Source: Rhodopseudomonas pentothenatexigens (GTDB taxonomy: Bacteria; Pseudomonadota; Alphaproteobacteria; Rhizobiales; Xanthobacteraceae). From it: a stretch of 64,000 nucleotides of DNA. A program made the position numbers and the translations under genes. Shown here piece by piece: positions 26,602 through 36,598 of this stretch. Within the stretch, counting starts at the first letter, position 1. The number at the start of each line of letters is the position of its first letter. Below the pieces are notes generated by a model. It saw only the letters and a list, made by a program, of their open reading frames with translations. It did not search any database and was not told where the DNA came from. The DNA is taken from the NCBI RefSeq assembly GCF_900218015.1, contig NZ_UFQQ01000015.1:62001-126000 (forward strand). Reading direction: 5' to 3'.

Positions 26602-26928
26602 TCAGGCCGCGCCGGCGATCCAGGTGCTGCGCAGATTGATCATCCGTTCGGCGGCGGTCCGGGCATGCGCCCGGGAAGTGGTGGCGCAGACGCGGTATTC
26701 GAGCTCCGGAAACGGCTGTGCGGCGCGGCGGCCGAACCACGATCCCACACGCGATCTCACGGGAAGCTGCGCCAGCGCCACGGCGAGGTTGTCGACGGCC
26801 TCGAACCCATAGAGCGCGCCGGTCTGCGCGTAGCGCACCTCGTAGATCCCAGGACTGATCGGCGCCTCGATGTTGTCGCTGCGGCCGGGCTGCGGATAGC
26901 GCTTCCAGTCACTCCAGGTCGGGATCAT
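26602..26928 (-). CDS. Small protein of unknown function, GIY-YIG-like remnant
   Basis: 108 aa from ATG at 26928 with GGAG 8 nt upstream; the frame extends to 27150 but that part overlaps the promoter zone of the next gene. The order PGIYEVRY ... ALYGFEAVDNL ... AERMI echoes the GIY-YIG nuclease layout (GIY, YIG, late Glu), but the expected Arg/His after the second motif is not evident, so catalysis is doubtful. Trp residues are common (TWSDWKRY, GSWFGRR). Function unknown; the fold suggestion is an inference from motif spacing. Confidence 0.6.
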   Translation of the reverse strand: MIPTWSDWKRYPQPGRSDNIEAPISPGIYEVRYAQTGALYGFEAVDNLAVALAQLPVRSRVGSWFGRRAAQPFPELEYRVCATTSRAHARTAAERMINLRSTWIAGAA

Positions 26929-27170
26929 CTCGGTGCTCCGGGCGAAGGCTTCGCAACTTCGAGTTGGACGATGGTGATTGCCGAGAGGTTCAACACTGCG
27001 GCGACTTTGTGAACGCGACGCGCCCCGGTTCGTTCCGAGCGACCCTCCCGGCATCCGCTCGCAATTGCGAGACTTTGTCGACGGCCGGCCATACCGCTTG
27101 CCGCGCGGGGCCGCCGGGTGAACAATCCGGCCGCTTTCAAAAACTGCCAACCAGACAAGGGAGGACGACG

Positions 27171-28358
27171 ATGCAGAGCAGCAGCCAGATCGATCAGAGC
27201 TTGCGGCAGATGAGCGAGCACGGGGACATCCCGGGCGTCGTGGCGATCGCCGGCAATTCGCACGAGGTGTTGTACCAGGGTGCGTTCGGCAAGCGCGACC
27301 TGTCGAAACCGCCGGCGATGACCGCCGACAGCGTGTTCTGGATCGCGTCGATGACCAAGGCGATCACCGCCGCGGCCGCGATGCAACTGGTCGAGCAGGG
27401 CAAGCTGTCGCTCGACGAGCCGATCGGTAAAGTGCTGCCCGACCTCGCCGAGCCCCTGGTGCTCGACGGCTTCGACGCCGACGGCACGCCGAAGACGCGG
27501 CCCGCCAAAACGCCGATCACGCTGCGGCGCCTGCTCACCCACACCGCCGGATTCTGCTACGACATGTGGAATGCCGACATGGTGAAGTACATGGAGCGGC
27601 ACGGCATTCCCGGCATCATCGGCTGCCAGGAAGCGGCGCTGAAGACCCCGCTCGCTTCCGATCCGGGCACCCGCTGGGAATACGGCATCAACATCGATTT
27701 CGCCGGCAAGGCGGTGGAGGCGGCGAGCGGCGTCAAGCTCGACGCTTACTTGCGCGATCATCTGTTTGCGCCGCTCGGCATGACCGACACCGGCTTCAAG
27801 ATCAGCGGCGCCCAGCGCCAGCGGCTGGTTGCGGTGCACGCCCGCGGCGAGGACGGCTCGCTGTCGCCGATCCCGTTCGAGGTGGCGCAGGAGCCGGAAT
27901 TCCACATGGGCGGCGGCGGCCTTTACGGCACGGCGGCGGACTATCTCAAGTTCACCCAGATGATCCTCGACAAGGGCCGCGCCGGCGGCAATCAGGTGTT
28001 GAAGCCGGAGACGGTGGCGCTGATGGGTCAGAACCATATCGGCGATCTCAACGTCACCAAGCTGAACGCGGCGATCCCGTTCGCCACCAACGACGTCGAT
28101 CTCTATCCGGGGATGGACAAGAAGTGGGGCCTCAGCTTCCTGATCAACACCGAGGCCACGCCCGAAGGCCGCAGCGCCGGCAGCCTGGCCTGGGCCGGCC
28201 TCGCCAACACCTATTACTGGATCGATCCGGCACGCGACGTCTGCGGCGTGATCCTGATGCAGGTGTTGCCGTTCGCCGATGCCAAGTGCCTGGAGGCGTT
28301 CGCCGCCTTCGAGCGCGGCATCTATGCCGGCCTCGGTGCCGGCCAACAGGCGGCCTGA
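27171..28358 (+). CDS. Serine hydrolase, class C beta-lactamase/EstB family
   Basis: 395 aa from ATG at 27171, with AAGGGAGG about 8 nt upstream. Active-site SxxK motif is S60-M-T-K63 (WIASMTKAI); the YxN-like element is YGIN, and GGGGLYGTAADY lies where the third motif occurs. No signal peptide, so it is probably a cytoplasmic esterase or beta-lactamase-like hydrolase and not a resistance enzyme. It stands alone before the acyl-CoA synthetase. Confidence 0.9.
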   Translation: MQSSSQIDQSLRQMSEHGDIPGVVAIAGNSHEVLYQGAFGKRDLSKPPAMTADSVFWIASMTKAITAAAAMQLVEQGKLSLDEPIGKVLPDLAEPLVLDGFDADGTPKTRPAKTPITLRRLLTHTAGFCYDMWNADMVKYMERHGIPGIIGCQEAALKTPLASDPGTRWEYGINIDFAGKAVEAASGVKLDAYLRDHLFAPLGMTDTGFKISGAQRQRLVAVHARGEDGSLSPIPFEVAQEPEFHMGGGGLYGTAADYLKFTQMILDKGRAGGNQVLKPETVALMGQNHIGDLNVTKLNAAIPFATNDVDLYPGMDKKWGLSFLINTEATPEGRSAGSLAWAGLANTYYWIDPARDVCGVILMQVLPFADAKCLEAFAAFERGIYAGLGAGQQAA

Positions 28359-28491
28359 TATCTCTGGCGCCGCCGGCGGAGTCGCAAAGCCCCGCCGGCG
28401 GCGCTATGCTTCGTGAAAAGAGGCGATATGCCCACACGACGACGACCCGGCGCTCGACATCGTCCGGGCGATACAGGCGAGGACCAAGGAC

Positions 28492-30186
28492 GTGACCCCA
28501 TCGACCCCCAGCTATGTCTGCGGCGTCTCCGACGCGCCGCTTCTCGGCATCACCATCGGTCAGGCGCTCGATCGCGCCGCCGCGCTGTGGCCGGATCGCG
28601 AGGCCCTGGTCTCACCCAGCCACGACACCCGCTGGACCTGGCGCGAATTCGCCGCACGGGTGGATGCGCTGGCGGCAGGCTTCCTTGCGCTCGGGCTGGA
28701 ACGGGGCGCCCGCATCGGCATCTGGTCGATGAACCGGCCGGAATGGACGCTGACGCAGTTCGCCGCCGCCAAAGCAGGACTGATCCTGGTCACCATCAAT
28801 CCGGCTTATCGGTTGAGCGAGCTGGAATTCGCGCTCGCCAAGGTCGGCTGCGCGGCGCTGGTCACCGCCACCGCGTTCAAGACCTCGCACTACATGGAGA
28901 TGCTGAACACGCTGATCCCGGAACTGGCGACCTCACCGCCCGGCGCGCTGCAATCCGCGAGGCTGCCGAAGCTGCGCACCGTGATCCAGATCGGCGGACC
29001 GAAGGCGCCGGGGACGATCGCATTCGACGAAGTCGCGGCCATGGGCGGCGCTCGGCACCGCGATCAGATCGCCGCGTTCACGAGCGAGCTGCAGTTCGAC
29101 GACGCGGTCAACATTCAGTTCACCAGCGGCACCACCGGTTCGCCCAAGGGCGTGACGCTGACGCATCACAACATCCTCAACAACGGTTACTTCGTCGGCC
29201 GCGCGATGAAGCTGACCGAGCAGGACCGCATCTGCATTCCGGTGCCGCTGTATCATTGCTTCGGCATGGTGATGGGCAATCTCGCCTCGGTCACCTGCGG
29301 TGCCGCCATGGTGTATCCCGGCGAAGGCTTCGACCCGCTGGTGACGCTGCAGACCGCGTCGCGTGAGAAGTGCACCGCGCTGTACGGCGTGCCGACGATG
29401 TTCATCGCCGAACTCGATCATCCGGACTTCACCGGCTTCGACCTGTCGTCGCTGCGCACCGGCATCATGGCCGGCGCGCCGTGCCCGGTCGAGGTGATGC
29501 GCCGGGTCAACGATGCGATGAACATGCGCGAAGTGACGATCGCCTATGGCATGACCGAGACCAGCCCGGTCAGCTTCCAGAGCGCGGTCGACGATCCGGA
29601 GGACCGGCGGGTGTCGACCGTCGGCCGCATCCATCCGCATGTCGAGGTGAAAGTGGTCGATCTCGACGGCAAGATCGTGCCGCGCGGCCAGCGCGGCGAA
29701 CTCTGCACCCGCGGCTACAGCGTGATGCTGGGCTATTGGGACGAGCCGGAAAAGACCGCCGACGTGCTCGATGCCGCCGGCTGGATGCACACCGGCGATC
29801 TTGCGGTGATCGATGACGAAGGCTTTTGCAACATCGTGGGCCGGATCAAGGACATGGTGATCCGCGGCGGCGAGAACCTGTATCCGCGCGAGATCGAGGA
29901 ATTCCTGTATCGCCACCCGAAGATCCAGGACGTCCAGATCTTCGGCGTCGCCGACGACCGCTACGGCGAAGAACTCTGCGCCTGGGTCCGCCCGCGTCCC
30001 GGCGAAACCCTGACCGCCGACGACGTCCGCGCGTTCTGCCAGGGCCAGATCGCCCACAACAAGATCCCGCGCTACATCGAGTTCGTCGACGAATTCCCGA
30101 TGACGGTGACCGGCAAGATCCAGAAGTTCATCATGCGCGAGAAGGTCGAGGCCAAGCTCGGCCTGAAGGCGGCGAAGACGGCGTGA
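28492..30186 (+). CDS. AMP-forming acyl-CoA synthetase (ANL superfamily)
   Basis: 564 aa from a GTG at 28492 (AGGA at spacing about 6). Activates a fatty or related acid to its CoA ester with ATP. P-loop [29 protein letters not shown], then [20 protein letters not shown] (A5-A7) and the C-terminal catalytic Lys in TVTGKIQKF. It resembles medium- or long-chain acyl-CoA synthetases of the FadD3/FadD-like type. The serine hydrolase 133 bp upstream could be co-transcribed. Confidence 0.94.
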   Translation: MTPSTPSYVCGVSDAPLLGITIGQALDRAAALWPDREALVSPSHDTRWTWREFAARVDALAAGFLALGLERGARIGIWSMNRPEWTLTQFAAAKAGLILVTINPAYRLSELEFALAKVGCAALVTATAFKTSHYMEMLNTLIPELATSPPGALQSARLPKLRTVIQIGGPKAPGTIAFDEVAAMGGARHRDQIAAFTSELQFDDAVNIQFTSGTTGSPKGVTLTHHNILNNGYFVGRAMKLTEQDRICIPVPLYHCFGMVMGNLASVTCGAAMVYPGEGFDPLVTLQTASREKCTALYGVPTMFIAELDHPDFTGFDLSSLRTGIMAGAPCPVEVMRRVNDAMNMREVTIAYGMTETSPVSFQSAVDDPEDRRVSTVGRIHPHVEVKVVDLDGKIVPRGQRGELCTRGYSVMLGYWDEPEKTADVLDAAGWMHTGDLAVIDDEGFCNIVGRIKDMVIRGGENLYPREIEEFLYRHPKIQDVQIFGVADDRYGEELCAWVRPRPGETLTADDVRAFCQGQIAHNKIPRYIEFVDEFPMTVTGKIQKFIMREKVEAKLGLKAAKTA

Positions 30187-30233
30187 GCTGGCATGATTGA
30201 AAACGCACGGCGCCGCCGCGCATGCTGACTGCT

Positions 30234-30371
30234 CCCTCGCCCCGCTCTTGCGGGGAGAGGGGTGGGGTGAGGGGTGCCACGAGCACAGAGTCTCGGCTGC
30301 GTTGAAACGCCCCCTCACCCGGATCGTCGCTTCGCGTCGATCCGACCTCTCCCCGCGCGCGGGGAGAGGTT
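30234..30371. repeat. Palindromic intergenic repeat, family D (CCCTCGCCCCGC...)
   Basis: A compound element: CTCGCCCCGCTCTTGCGGGG-type hairpin on the left and CCTCTCCCCGCGCGCGGGGA-type hairpin on the right, with CCCCTCACCC in the centre inversely matching GGGGTGAGGGG. It sits between convergent genes and can fold extensively. This class of repeat is common between genes in Rhizobiales. Confidence 0.7.
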
Positions 30372-30396
30372 AGCGAGGCGACGCCTCGCTACTTAC

Positions 30397-31398
30397 TTAC
30401 ACCGCCAGCCCGTGCTGCTGCGCCAGCTCCTTCAGCGACACCTGCGGCCGGGCACCGATATGCTGGATCACTTCGGCTGCTGCCAGCGCGCCGAGGCGGC
30501 CTGCGTTTTCATAACCGAGATTGCGGACCAGGCCGAACAGGAAGCCCGCGGCGAACAGGTCGCCGGCGCCGGTGGTGTCGACCAGCTTTTCGATCGACGC
30601 CGCCGGCACCAGGGTGACGCCGTCCTTGTCGACCACCGCGCAGCCCTTTTCGCTGCGGGTGACGACGCCGAGCGCGACGTCCTGGGCGAGCTGGGTCAGC
30701 GCCGCATCGAAATCCGAGGTCTGATACAGCGAATGCAGCTCGGCCTCGTTGGCGAAGATCAGGTCGACGGTCTTGGAGCGCATCAGCTCGAGGAATTCAC
30801 CGCGATAGCGGTCGACGCAGAACGCATCCGACAGCGTCAGCGCCACCTTGCGGCCGGCACCGTGGGCGATCTTCGAAGCCTTCAGGAACGCTTCCTTGGC
30901 CTGCGGCGGATCCCACAGATAGCCTTCCAGATAGGTGATGGCCGAGGCGGCGATCTTGGCCTCGTCGATATCGGCCGGCGACAGATCCTGCGCGGCGCCG
31001 AGGTAAGTGTTCATGGTGCGCTGGCCGTCCGGCGTCACCAGGATGTAGGAGCAGCCGGTCGCGGGGCCGTCGGTCGCCGGCTTGGTGTCGAAGCTGACGC
31101 CCGCGGCGCGGATGTCGTGGCTGTACAGCTTGCCGATCTGGTCGTCCTTGACCTTGCCGAGATAGGCAGTGCGGGCTCCGAACGAGGCCAGCCCGACGAT
31201 GGTGTTGGCGGCCGAGCCGCCGGACATTTCGGTGGCCTGGCCCATGTCGGCGTAGATCGCCGCGGCGCGGGCTTCGTCGATCAGCGCCATGCCGCCCTTG
31301 GCCATGCCGTGCTTGACCAGGAAGTCCTCTTCGGTGCGGACCAGCACGTCGAAGATCGCGTTGCCGATGGCGAGGACGTCGTATTGGGCTGAGCTCAT
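30397..31398 (-). CDS. PfkB family sugar/nucleoside kinase (adenosine kinase-like)
   Basis: 333 aa from ATG at 31398 (MSSAQYDVLAIGNAIFDVLV). N-terminal GGSAANTIVGLASFG (PfkB signature 1) and C-terminal DTTGAGDLFAAGFLFG (signature 2 with the anion hole and catalytic Asp) are intact. This clade is usually annotated as adenosine kinase; ribokinase or fructokinase activity cannot be excluded from sequence alone. The 5' flank carries a hairpin repeat (31539-31571). Confidence 0.93.
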   Translation of the reverse strand: MSSAQYDVLAIGNAIFDVLVRTEEDFLVKHGMAKGGMALIDEARAAAIYADMGQATEMSGGSAANTIVGLASFGARTAYLGKVKDDQIGKLYSHDIRAAGVSFDTKPATDGPATGCSYILVTPDGQRTMNTYLGAAQDLSPADIDEAKIAASAITYLEGYLWDPPQAKEAFLKASKIAHGAGRKVALTLSDAFCVDRYRGEFLELMRSKTVDLIFANEAELHSLYQTSDFDAALTQLAQDVALGVVTRSEKGCAVVDKDGVTLVPAASIEKLVDTTGAGDLFAAGFLFGLVRNLGYENAGRLGALAAAEVIQHIGARPQVSLKELAQQHGLAV

Positions 31399-31538
31399 CG
31401 AGTTCGATCCATAGCGGGGAGAAATGAGAAAAATCCCGCGATTGTGCGGGTCGGGCCGGTGCATCGCCGGCCGCGCGAAAGGCGCGCCGGCCTATCACGT
31501 TCGGCGGCGATGCGGCAAGCGAGGGCGGTTCCCAAGGC

Positions 31539-31571
31539 CGTCATGCGCCGGCTCGACCCGGCCATGACGGC
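31539..31571. repeat. Hairpin repeat, family C (CCGTCATG...)
   Basis: CCGTCATG (31539-31546) pairs with CATGACGG (31564-31571), with CCGG/CCGG in the loop region. It is a single-hairpin copy of the family also seen at 34354-34444 and 58175-58265. Confidence 0.7.
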
Positions 31572-31677
31572 GGGAGTAAGGACGCTTCCCGGCCAACAGG
31601 GCCACCCCTTTTACCAATCGGCCACTAAACCGAGCCGCACCAGGCCGTTGCGCCGGCAATCCGGCTATAAGGCCGGG

Positions 31678-33231
31678 ATGATCCGCCCGCTGCTCACCGT
31701 CTCCGCAGGGACTCTGTCGTCACGCTTGTTGGGATTCGTTCGCGACGCGCTGGTCGCGGCGTTGCTCGGCGCCGGCGTGGTGGCGGATGCGTTCCTGCTG
31801 GCGTTTCAGCTCGTCAATGTGACGCGGCGGCTGCTCACCGAAGGCGCGCTCAACGCCGCGCTGGTGCCGGCCTGGCTGAAAGTGCGCGAACACAACGGTG
31901 CTGCCGCGGCCGCAGCGTTCGCCGGGCGGCTGCTCGGCACCATCACGCTGGCGACACTGGCGCTGGCGATCCTGCTCGGCGTGTTCATGCCGCTGCTGAT
32001 CGCCATGCTGGCGCCGGGTTTCGTCGGTCAGCCGGCGCTGCTGATGGCAACGCGCGACGCCCGGCTGATGCTGCCGTATCTGGCGTTCGCCGGGCCGGTC
32101 GCGGTGATGATGGGGTTGTTCAACGCGCAGGGCAAAGTCGGCCTCACCGCGTTCTCGCCGCTGCTCTTCAACGTGTCGCTGATCGTGGTCACCGCGGTGC
32201 TGCTGCTCGGCCATGACAACCCCACCACCGCAGCCCTGATCCTGTCGGCCACGGTCGGCGTTGCCGGGCTGCTGCAGCTTTCGATCCTGGCGATCAACGG
32301 CCGCGGCGAACGGCTGGCGACACCGCTGCGGGCGGGGTTCGACGCCGCGATGCGGGCATTCCTTGCCAAGGCGATCCCCGGCATGGTCGCCAATTCCGGC
32401 CCGCAACTATTGATCGTCGCCGGCGCGATCATCGCCTCCGCGCAGCCGGCGGCGGTGTCGTGGCTGTATTTCGCCAACCGCCTGATCGAACTGCCGCTCG
32501 GCATCGTCGGCGTCGCGATGGGCGCGGTGCTGGTGCCGGAACTGTCGCGCGCGGTGCGCGGCGGCGACGCCGCGGCGCTGTCGGACGCCGCCTCGCGCGG
32601 ACTGGAACTGGCGGTCGGGGTGGCGCTGCCTGCGACTTTCGGACTGATCGTGCTCGCAGAACCGATCGTGCGGCTGTTGTTCGAGCATGGCGCGTTCAGC
32701 GCCGCGGATTCAGCCGCGACCGCCCAGGCGCTGGCGGTGCTGGCGGCCGGCCTGCCGGCGCAGGTGCTGGCAAAGAACTGGTCGGCCGCGTTCTTCGCCC
32801 GCGAGGACACCCGTACCCCACTGATGGCGACTCTGATCTCGATCGCGGTCGCGCTTGCCACCGCGGTGCTGCTCGGCCGACTGTTCGGCGCCGCCGGCGT
32901 GGCGGCTGCGATCAGCCTCGGCGCCTGGAGCAACGCAGCTCTGCTGCTGGGGCGCGGCACGCAGCGGTTCGGTATCAGCATCGATGCGCCGGCGCGGCGC
33001 CGACTGGTGCTGATCGTGCTCGCCGCCGGAACGATGGGCGCCCTGCTGTGGCTGACGGCCGGTCTGGTGCTGACGACGGCAGCAGGCGCCACTTTGGTCC
33101 AAGCCGCGGCGCTGGCTGTGCTGATCGCCGGCGGCCTGATCGTCTATGGCGCAATTTTGATGCTGGCGGGCGTCATTCGCCCTGCCGGGGCGCTCCGCGC
33201 ACTGCGGCGGCCACGCGGCTTGCGCGACTAG
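31678..33231 (+). CDS. murJ: Lipid II flippase MurJ
   Basis: 517 aa, flips lipid II across the inner membrane for peptidoglycan synthesis. ATG at 31678 (MIRPLLTVSAGTLSSRLLGF) is the usual MurJ start; the frame is open upstream to 31444 but there it crosses the repeat at 31539. About 14 hydrophobic helices. The conserved TLSSRLLGFVRD and TRRLLTEGALNAA are the family's N-terminal signatures including the functional Arg residues. It is followed 54 bp later by trpS. Confidence 0.95.
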   Translation: MIRPLLTVSAGTLSSRLLGFVRDALVAALLGAGVVADAFLLAFQLVNVTRRLLTEGALNAALVPAWLKVREHNGAAAAAAFAGRLLGTITLATLALAILLGVFMPLLIAMLAPGFVGQPALLMATRDARLMLPYLAFAGPVAVMMGLFNAQGKVGLTAFSPLLFNVSLIVVTAVLLLGHDNPTTAALILSATVGVAGLLQLSILAINGRGERLATPLRAGFDAAMRAFLAKAIPGMVANSGPQLLIVAGAIIASAQPAAVSWLYFANRLIELPLGIVGVAMGAVLVPELSRAVRGGDAAALSDAASRGLELAVGVALPATFGLIVLAEPIVRLLFEHGAFSAADSAATAQALAVLAAGLPAQVLAKNWSAAFFAREDTRTPLMATLISIAVALATAVLLGRLFGAAGVAAAISLGAWSNAALLLGRGTQRFGISIDAPARRRLVLIVLAAGTMGALLWLTAGLVLTTAAGATLVQAAALAVLIAGGLIVYGAILMLAGVIRPAGALRALRRPRGLRD

Positions 33232-33285
33232 CGGAGCTGTGCCACTTCACGGCGCCTTTCCAGACCAAGTGCGGGAATCACGATC

Positions 33286-34338
33286 ATGGCCATCACGCAG
33301 CGGGTATTCTCCGGCATCCAGCCGACCGGCAATCTGCATCTCGGCAACTACCTCGGCGCGATCGTGAACTTCGTGAAGATGCAGGAGACGCACAATTGCG
33401 TTTACTGCGTCGTCGACCTGCACGCCATCACCGTCCCAGTCGCGGTCTGGGGCGGACCGGACGAACTGCGCAAGAACATCCGCGAGGTGACGGCGGCGTT
33501 CATCGCGTCCGGCATCGACCCGAAGAAGCAGATCATCTTCAACCAGAGCCAGGTCGCGGAACATTCGGAACTGGCCTGGGTGCTGAACTGCATCGCGCGG
33601 CTCGGCTGGCTGAACCGCATGACCCAGTTCAAAGAAAAGGCCGGCAAGGATCGTGAGAACGTCTCGGTCGGGCTTTACGACTATCCGGTGCTGATGGCGG
33701 CGGACATTCTGGTGTATCGCGCCACCCACGTTCCGGTCGGCGAGGATCAGAAGCAGCACGTCGAACTGACCCGTGACATCGCCCAGAAGTTCAACAACGA
33801 CTTCGCGGCCTCGATCGCGGCGCAGGGCTTTGGCGATGGTTACTTCCCGCTGCCCGAGCCGGTGATCACCGGCCCGGCGACCCGGGTGATGAGTCTGCGC
33901 GACGGCACCAAGAAGATGTCGAAGTCGGATCCGTCGGACTACTCGCGCATCAACCTGACCGACGATGCCGACGCGATCGCGCAGAAGATCAAGAAGGCCA
34001 AGACCGATCCGGAGCCGCTGCCGAGCGAAGAAAAGGGCCTGGAGGCCCGGCCCGAAGCCGATAACCTGGTCGGCATCTACGCAGCGCTCGCCGGTAAGCC
34101 CAAGGGCGACATACTGACCGAGTTCGGCGGTGCGCAGTTCTCGTCTTTCAAATCCAGCCTGGTCGATCTCGCCGTCGCCAAGCTGTCGCCGATCGCCGGC
34201 GAGATGAAGCGGCTCTCCGCCGACCACGCTTACGTGGATTCCGTGCTCGCCGACGGCAGCGACCGCGCCCGCGCGATCGCCGCCGAAACCATGATGGCCG
34301 TGAAGGACATCATGGGCATGGTGCGCAAGAAGGGCTGA
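33286..34338 (+). CDS. trpS: Tryptophanyl-tRNA synthetase
   Basis: 350 aa class Ib aminoacyl-tRNA synthetase. The HIGH motif appears as HLGN ([11 protein letters not shown]) and the KMSKS motif is intact (KKMSKSDPS). [20 protein letters not shown] is the conserved dimer/active-site segment. Full length for the family and single in this window. Confidence 0.97.
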   Translation: MAITQRVFSGIQPTGNLHLGNYLGAIVNFVKMQETHNCVYCVVDLHAITVPVAVWGGPDELRKNIREVTAAFIASGIDPKKQIIFNQSQVAEHSELAWVLNCIARLGWLNRMTQFKEKAGKDRENVSVGLYDYPVLMAADILVYRATHVPVGEDQKQHVELTRDIAQKFNNDFAASIAAQGFGDGYFPLPEPVITGPATRVMSLRDGTKKMSKSDPSDYSRINLTDDADAIAQKIKKAKTDPEPLPSEEKGLEARPEADNLVGIYAALAGKPKGDILTEFGGAQFSSFKSSLVDLAVAKLSPIAGEMKRLSADHAYVDSVLADGSDRARAIAAETMMAVKDIMGMVRKKG

Positions 34339-34353
34339 GGCTTCGCACGCTCC

Positions 34354-34444
34354 CGTCATGGCCGGGCTCGACCCGGCCATCCATCTTCTTCAAAGGACTC
34401 TTGCAAGATTGGATGGATGCGCGGGTCAAGCCCGCGCATGACGG
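34354..34444. repeat. Palindromic intergenic repeat, family C
   Basis: CGTCATGGCCGGGCTCGACC at 34354 pairs imperfectly with GGGTCAAGCCCGCGCATGACGG ending at 34444. Same family as 58175-58265. It lies between trpS and the universal stress gene. Confidence 0.75.
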
Positions 34445-34536
34445 CTTTGCCTGTGGCGGCACCTTGTCCTCCCCGCTGTCGCCATGGCAGCATGACGTGT
34501 TGGCGCGGGCGCGCGCGTGGGAACCCGGGGGCACCA

Positions 34537-35031
34537 TTGAGCAGCCAGCGACGGAGCTACGAATCCGGCCACAAGCCGAAATGTCTGGTGATCGTCGACG
34601 ACACCGCCGAATGGGATCGCGCGGTGTATTACGGCAGCCGCTGGGCGGTGCGGGTCGGCGGCGGCGTGGTGATGCTGCGGGTGATCGAGATCCTCGACAA
34701 GAATCAGCAATGGCTCGGCGTCGCCGACGTGATGCGCGCCGAAGCGATCGAGACCGCCGAGCTTGCGCTCGACCGGGCCTCGGGCCGCGCCAACGGCGTC
34801 GCCGGGATCACGCCGGAGCGGGTGATCCGCGAGGGCGACACCATTGCCCAGGTGCGTAAAGTGATCGAGCAGGACGTCGACATCGTCATGCTGGTGCTCG
34901 CCGCCAGCGACGGGCCCGAAGGCCCCGGTCCGATCGTGTCGGCGATGGTGCGCCATCTCGGCACGTTTCCGGTGCCGGTGATGATGGTGGCGTCCAACCT
35001 GACCGACGACGACATCGACGCGCTCGCATGA
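34537..35031 (+). CDS. Universal stress protein family (UspA-like)
   Basis: 164 aa when begun at the TTG at 34537, just after GGGGG. The frame is open to 34417 but that part belongs to the palindromic repeat and looks non-coding. Residues about 15-150 fit an HUP/Usp domain: KCLVIVDDTAEWDRAV (Asp-containing first strand) and the C-terminal VPVMMVASNL. The ATP-binding Gly motif (GxxGxG) of classical UspA is not clear, which suggests a non-ATP-binding member. Confidence 0.85.
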   Translation: MSSQRRSYESGHKPKCLVIVDDTAEWDRAVYYGSRWAVRVGGGVVMLRVIEILDKNQQWLGVADVMRAEAIETAELALDRASGRANGVAGITPERVIREGDTIAQVRKVIEQDVDIVMLVLAASDGPEGPGPIVSAMVRHLGTFPVPVMMVASNLTDDDIDALA

Positions 35032-35180
35032 GCGAGCCGCCGCCCTCGAAAACGTGAGCGTTGTCAGAGACCTTCGGCGTCCTCCGGAAGACGCCGCGGG
35101 TTGACCGTGCGTTTTCGGGGGCTATTTGCTAGGAGACACCCTGCGCACCGGCCTTGAACCGGCGACGATGGAGATATTCG

Positions 35181-35747
35181 ATGTTCATTCAGACCGAACC
35201 GACCCCCAATCCGGCCACGTTGAAGTTCATTCCCGGCCGCACCGTGCTCGACAGCGGGACGCTGGAATTCACCGGCCCGGCCGAAGCGGCGCGCTCGCCG
35301 CTCGCGGCGCGGCTGTTCGATATCGACGGCGTCAGCGGGGTGTTCTACGGCACCGACTTCGTCACCGTCACCAAGGACAAGGGCGAGTGGCAACATCTTA
35401 AGCCCGCGATCCTCGGCGCCATCATGGAGCACTACATGTCGGGGGCGCCGATCCTGGCCGACGGCAAGTCGGACGGCGACGACGGCGACGATGACGAGTT
35501 CTTCGCCGACGACGATGCCGAGACGGTCGAGATCATCAAGGATCTGATCGAGACGCGGGTGCGCCCGGCGGTCGCCAATGACGGCGGCGATATCACCTTC
35601 CGCGGCTTCAAGGACGGCATCGTCTATCTCAACATGCGCGGCGCCTGCGCCGGCTGCCCGTCATCGACCGCCACGTTGCAGCACGGCATCCAGAACCTGT
35701 TGAAGCACTTCGTGCCCGAGGTGGTCGAGGTTCGCCCGGTGACCTGA
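35181..35747 (+). CDS. nfu: NifU-like Fe-S scaffold/carrier protein (Nfu)
   Basis: 188 aa. N-terminal Nfu_N domain (MFIQTEPTPNPATLKFIPG to about 90), an acidic linker (about 97-112, mostly Asp), then the NifU C-terminal domain with the cluster-binding C-x2-C at Cys156 and Cys159 (GACAGCPSS). Delivers Fe-S clusters to target proteins; such proteins could include MiaB, encoded downstream. ATG at 35181 has GGAG 8 nt upstream. Confidence 0.93.
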   Translation: MFIQTEPTPNPATLKFIPGRTVLDSGTLEFTGPAEAARSPLAARLFDIDGVSGVFYGTDFVTVTKDKGEWQHLKPAILGAIMEHYMSGAPILADGKSDGDDGDDDEFFADDDAETVEIIKDLIETRVRPAVANDGGDITFRGFKDGIVYLNMRGACAGCPSSTATLQHGIQNLLKHFVPEVVEVRPVT

Positions 35748-35880
35748 GGCGCGACTGCCTCTCTGCCAGGCACGCATCGAAACTAGGCATGGCGCACGCG
35801 CCACGCCGCCTCCTTCGAACAGCCGTCGACCGGTTCGCCGGGACATGACGCAAGCACCGCACTGCTGATATGCTATCAAG

Positions 35881-36576
35881 ATGCTGATCCTCGCCATCGA
35901 CACCGCCCTCGATGCCTGCGCTGCGGCGGTGCTGGACACCGACGCCAACCGGCTGCTCGCCGGCGAATCGCAGGCGATGCAGCGCGGCCATGCCGAAGCC
36001 CTGATGCCGCTGCTCGGCCGGGTGATGGATGCCTCCGGAATCGGCTTCCTCGACATCGACCGCATCGCAGTAACCACCGGCCCTGGTAGTTTCACGGGGC
36101 TGCGGGTCGGGCTATCGGCCGCCCGCGGCATTGCGCTCGCCGCCGCCAAGCCGGTCGTCGGGCTGACCACGCTGTCGGCCTTCGCGGCGCCGCTGGTCAG
36201 CGAAACCGACGAGACACCGATCCTGTCGGCGATCGATGCGCGTCACGACCACGTCTACTATCAGCTCGTCAGCGGCAACGGCACGATGATCGTGCGGCCG
36301 CGGGTGGCGCCGATCGCCGAAGCGCTGGAAGCTGCGCGCTATGGCGCGCTGCGTCTGGTCGGCAACGCGGCGCAGCTCGTCGCCGAGCGCTGGCCAGCTA
36401 TGACGCCGCCCCCGCTCGCGGTCGATCAGCGGCCCGCCCCGGATATCGGCTGGTTGGCCTGGCTCGGGGCAGCGGCAACGCCGGAGGCCGCGCCCGCCAA
36501 ACCGTTCTATCTGCGGCCGCCGGATGCCAAGCCCAAGATCGATCCGATCGCTCAATCGGCGCAGCCCGCCGCATGA
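35881..36576 (+). CDS. tsaB: tRNA threonylcarbamoyladenosine biosynthesis protein TsaB
   Basis: 231 aa. Forms the TsaBDE complex that makes t6A37 in ANN-reading tRNAs. MLILAIDTALDACAAAVLD is the ASKHA first segment, and VTTGPGSFTGLRVGLSAARG the signature of the family. The rimI gene begins 22 bp downstream, the order seen in many Alphaproteobacteria. Confidence 0.95.
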   Translation: MLILAIDTALDACAAAVLDTDANRLLAGESQAMQRGHAEALMPLLGRVMDASGIGFLDIDRIAVTTGPGSFTGLRVGLSAARGIALAAAKPVVGLTTLSAFAAPLVSETDETPILSAIDARHDHVYYQLVSGNGTMIVRPRVAPIAEALEAARYGALRLVGNAAQLVAERWPAMTPPPLAVDQRPAPDIGWLAWLGAAATPEAAPAKPFYLRPPDAKPKIDPIAQSAQPAA

Positions 36577-36598
36577 TGCGCTGCCGTATGTGCCATCA

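Noticed and set aside
30187-30396. CRISPR array between the acyl-CoA synthetase and kinase genes
   Set aside because: The repeats are inverted and lie in one block, with no regularly spaced direct repeats.
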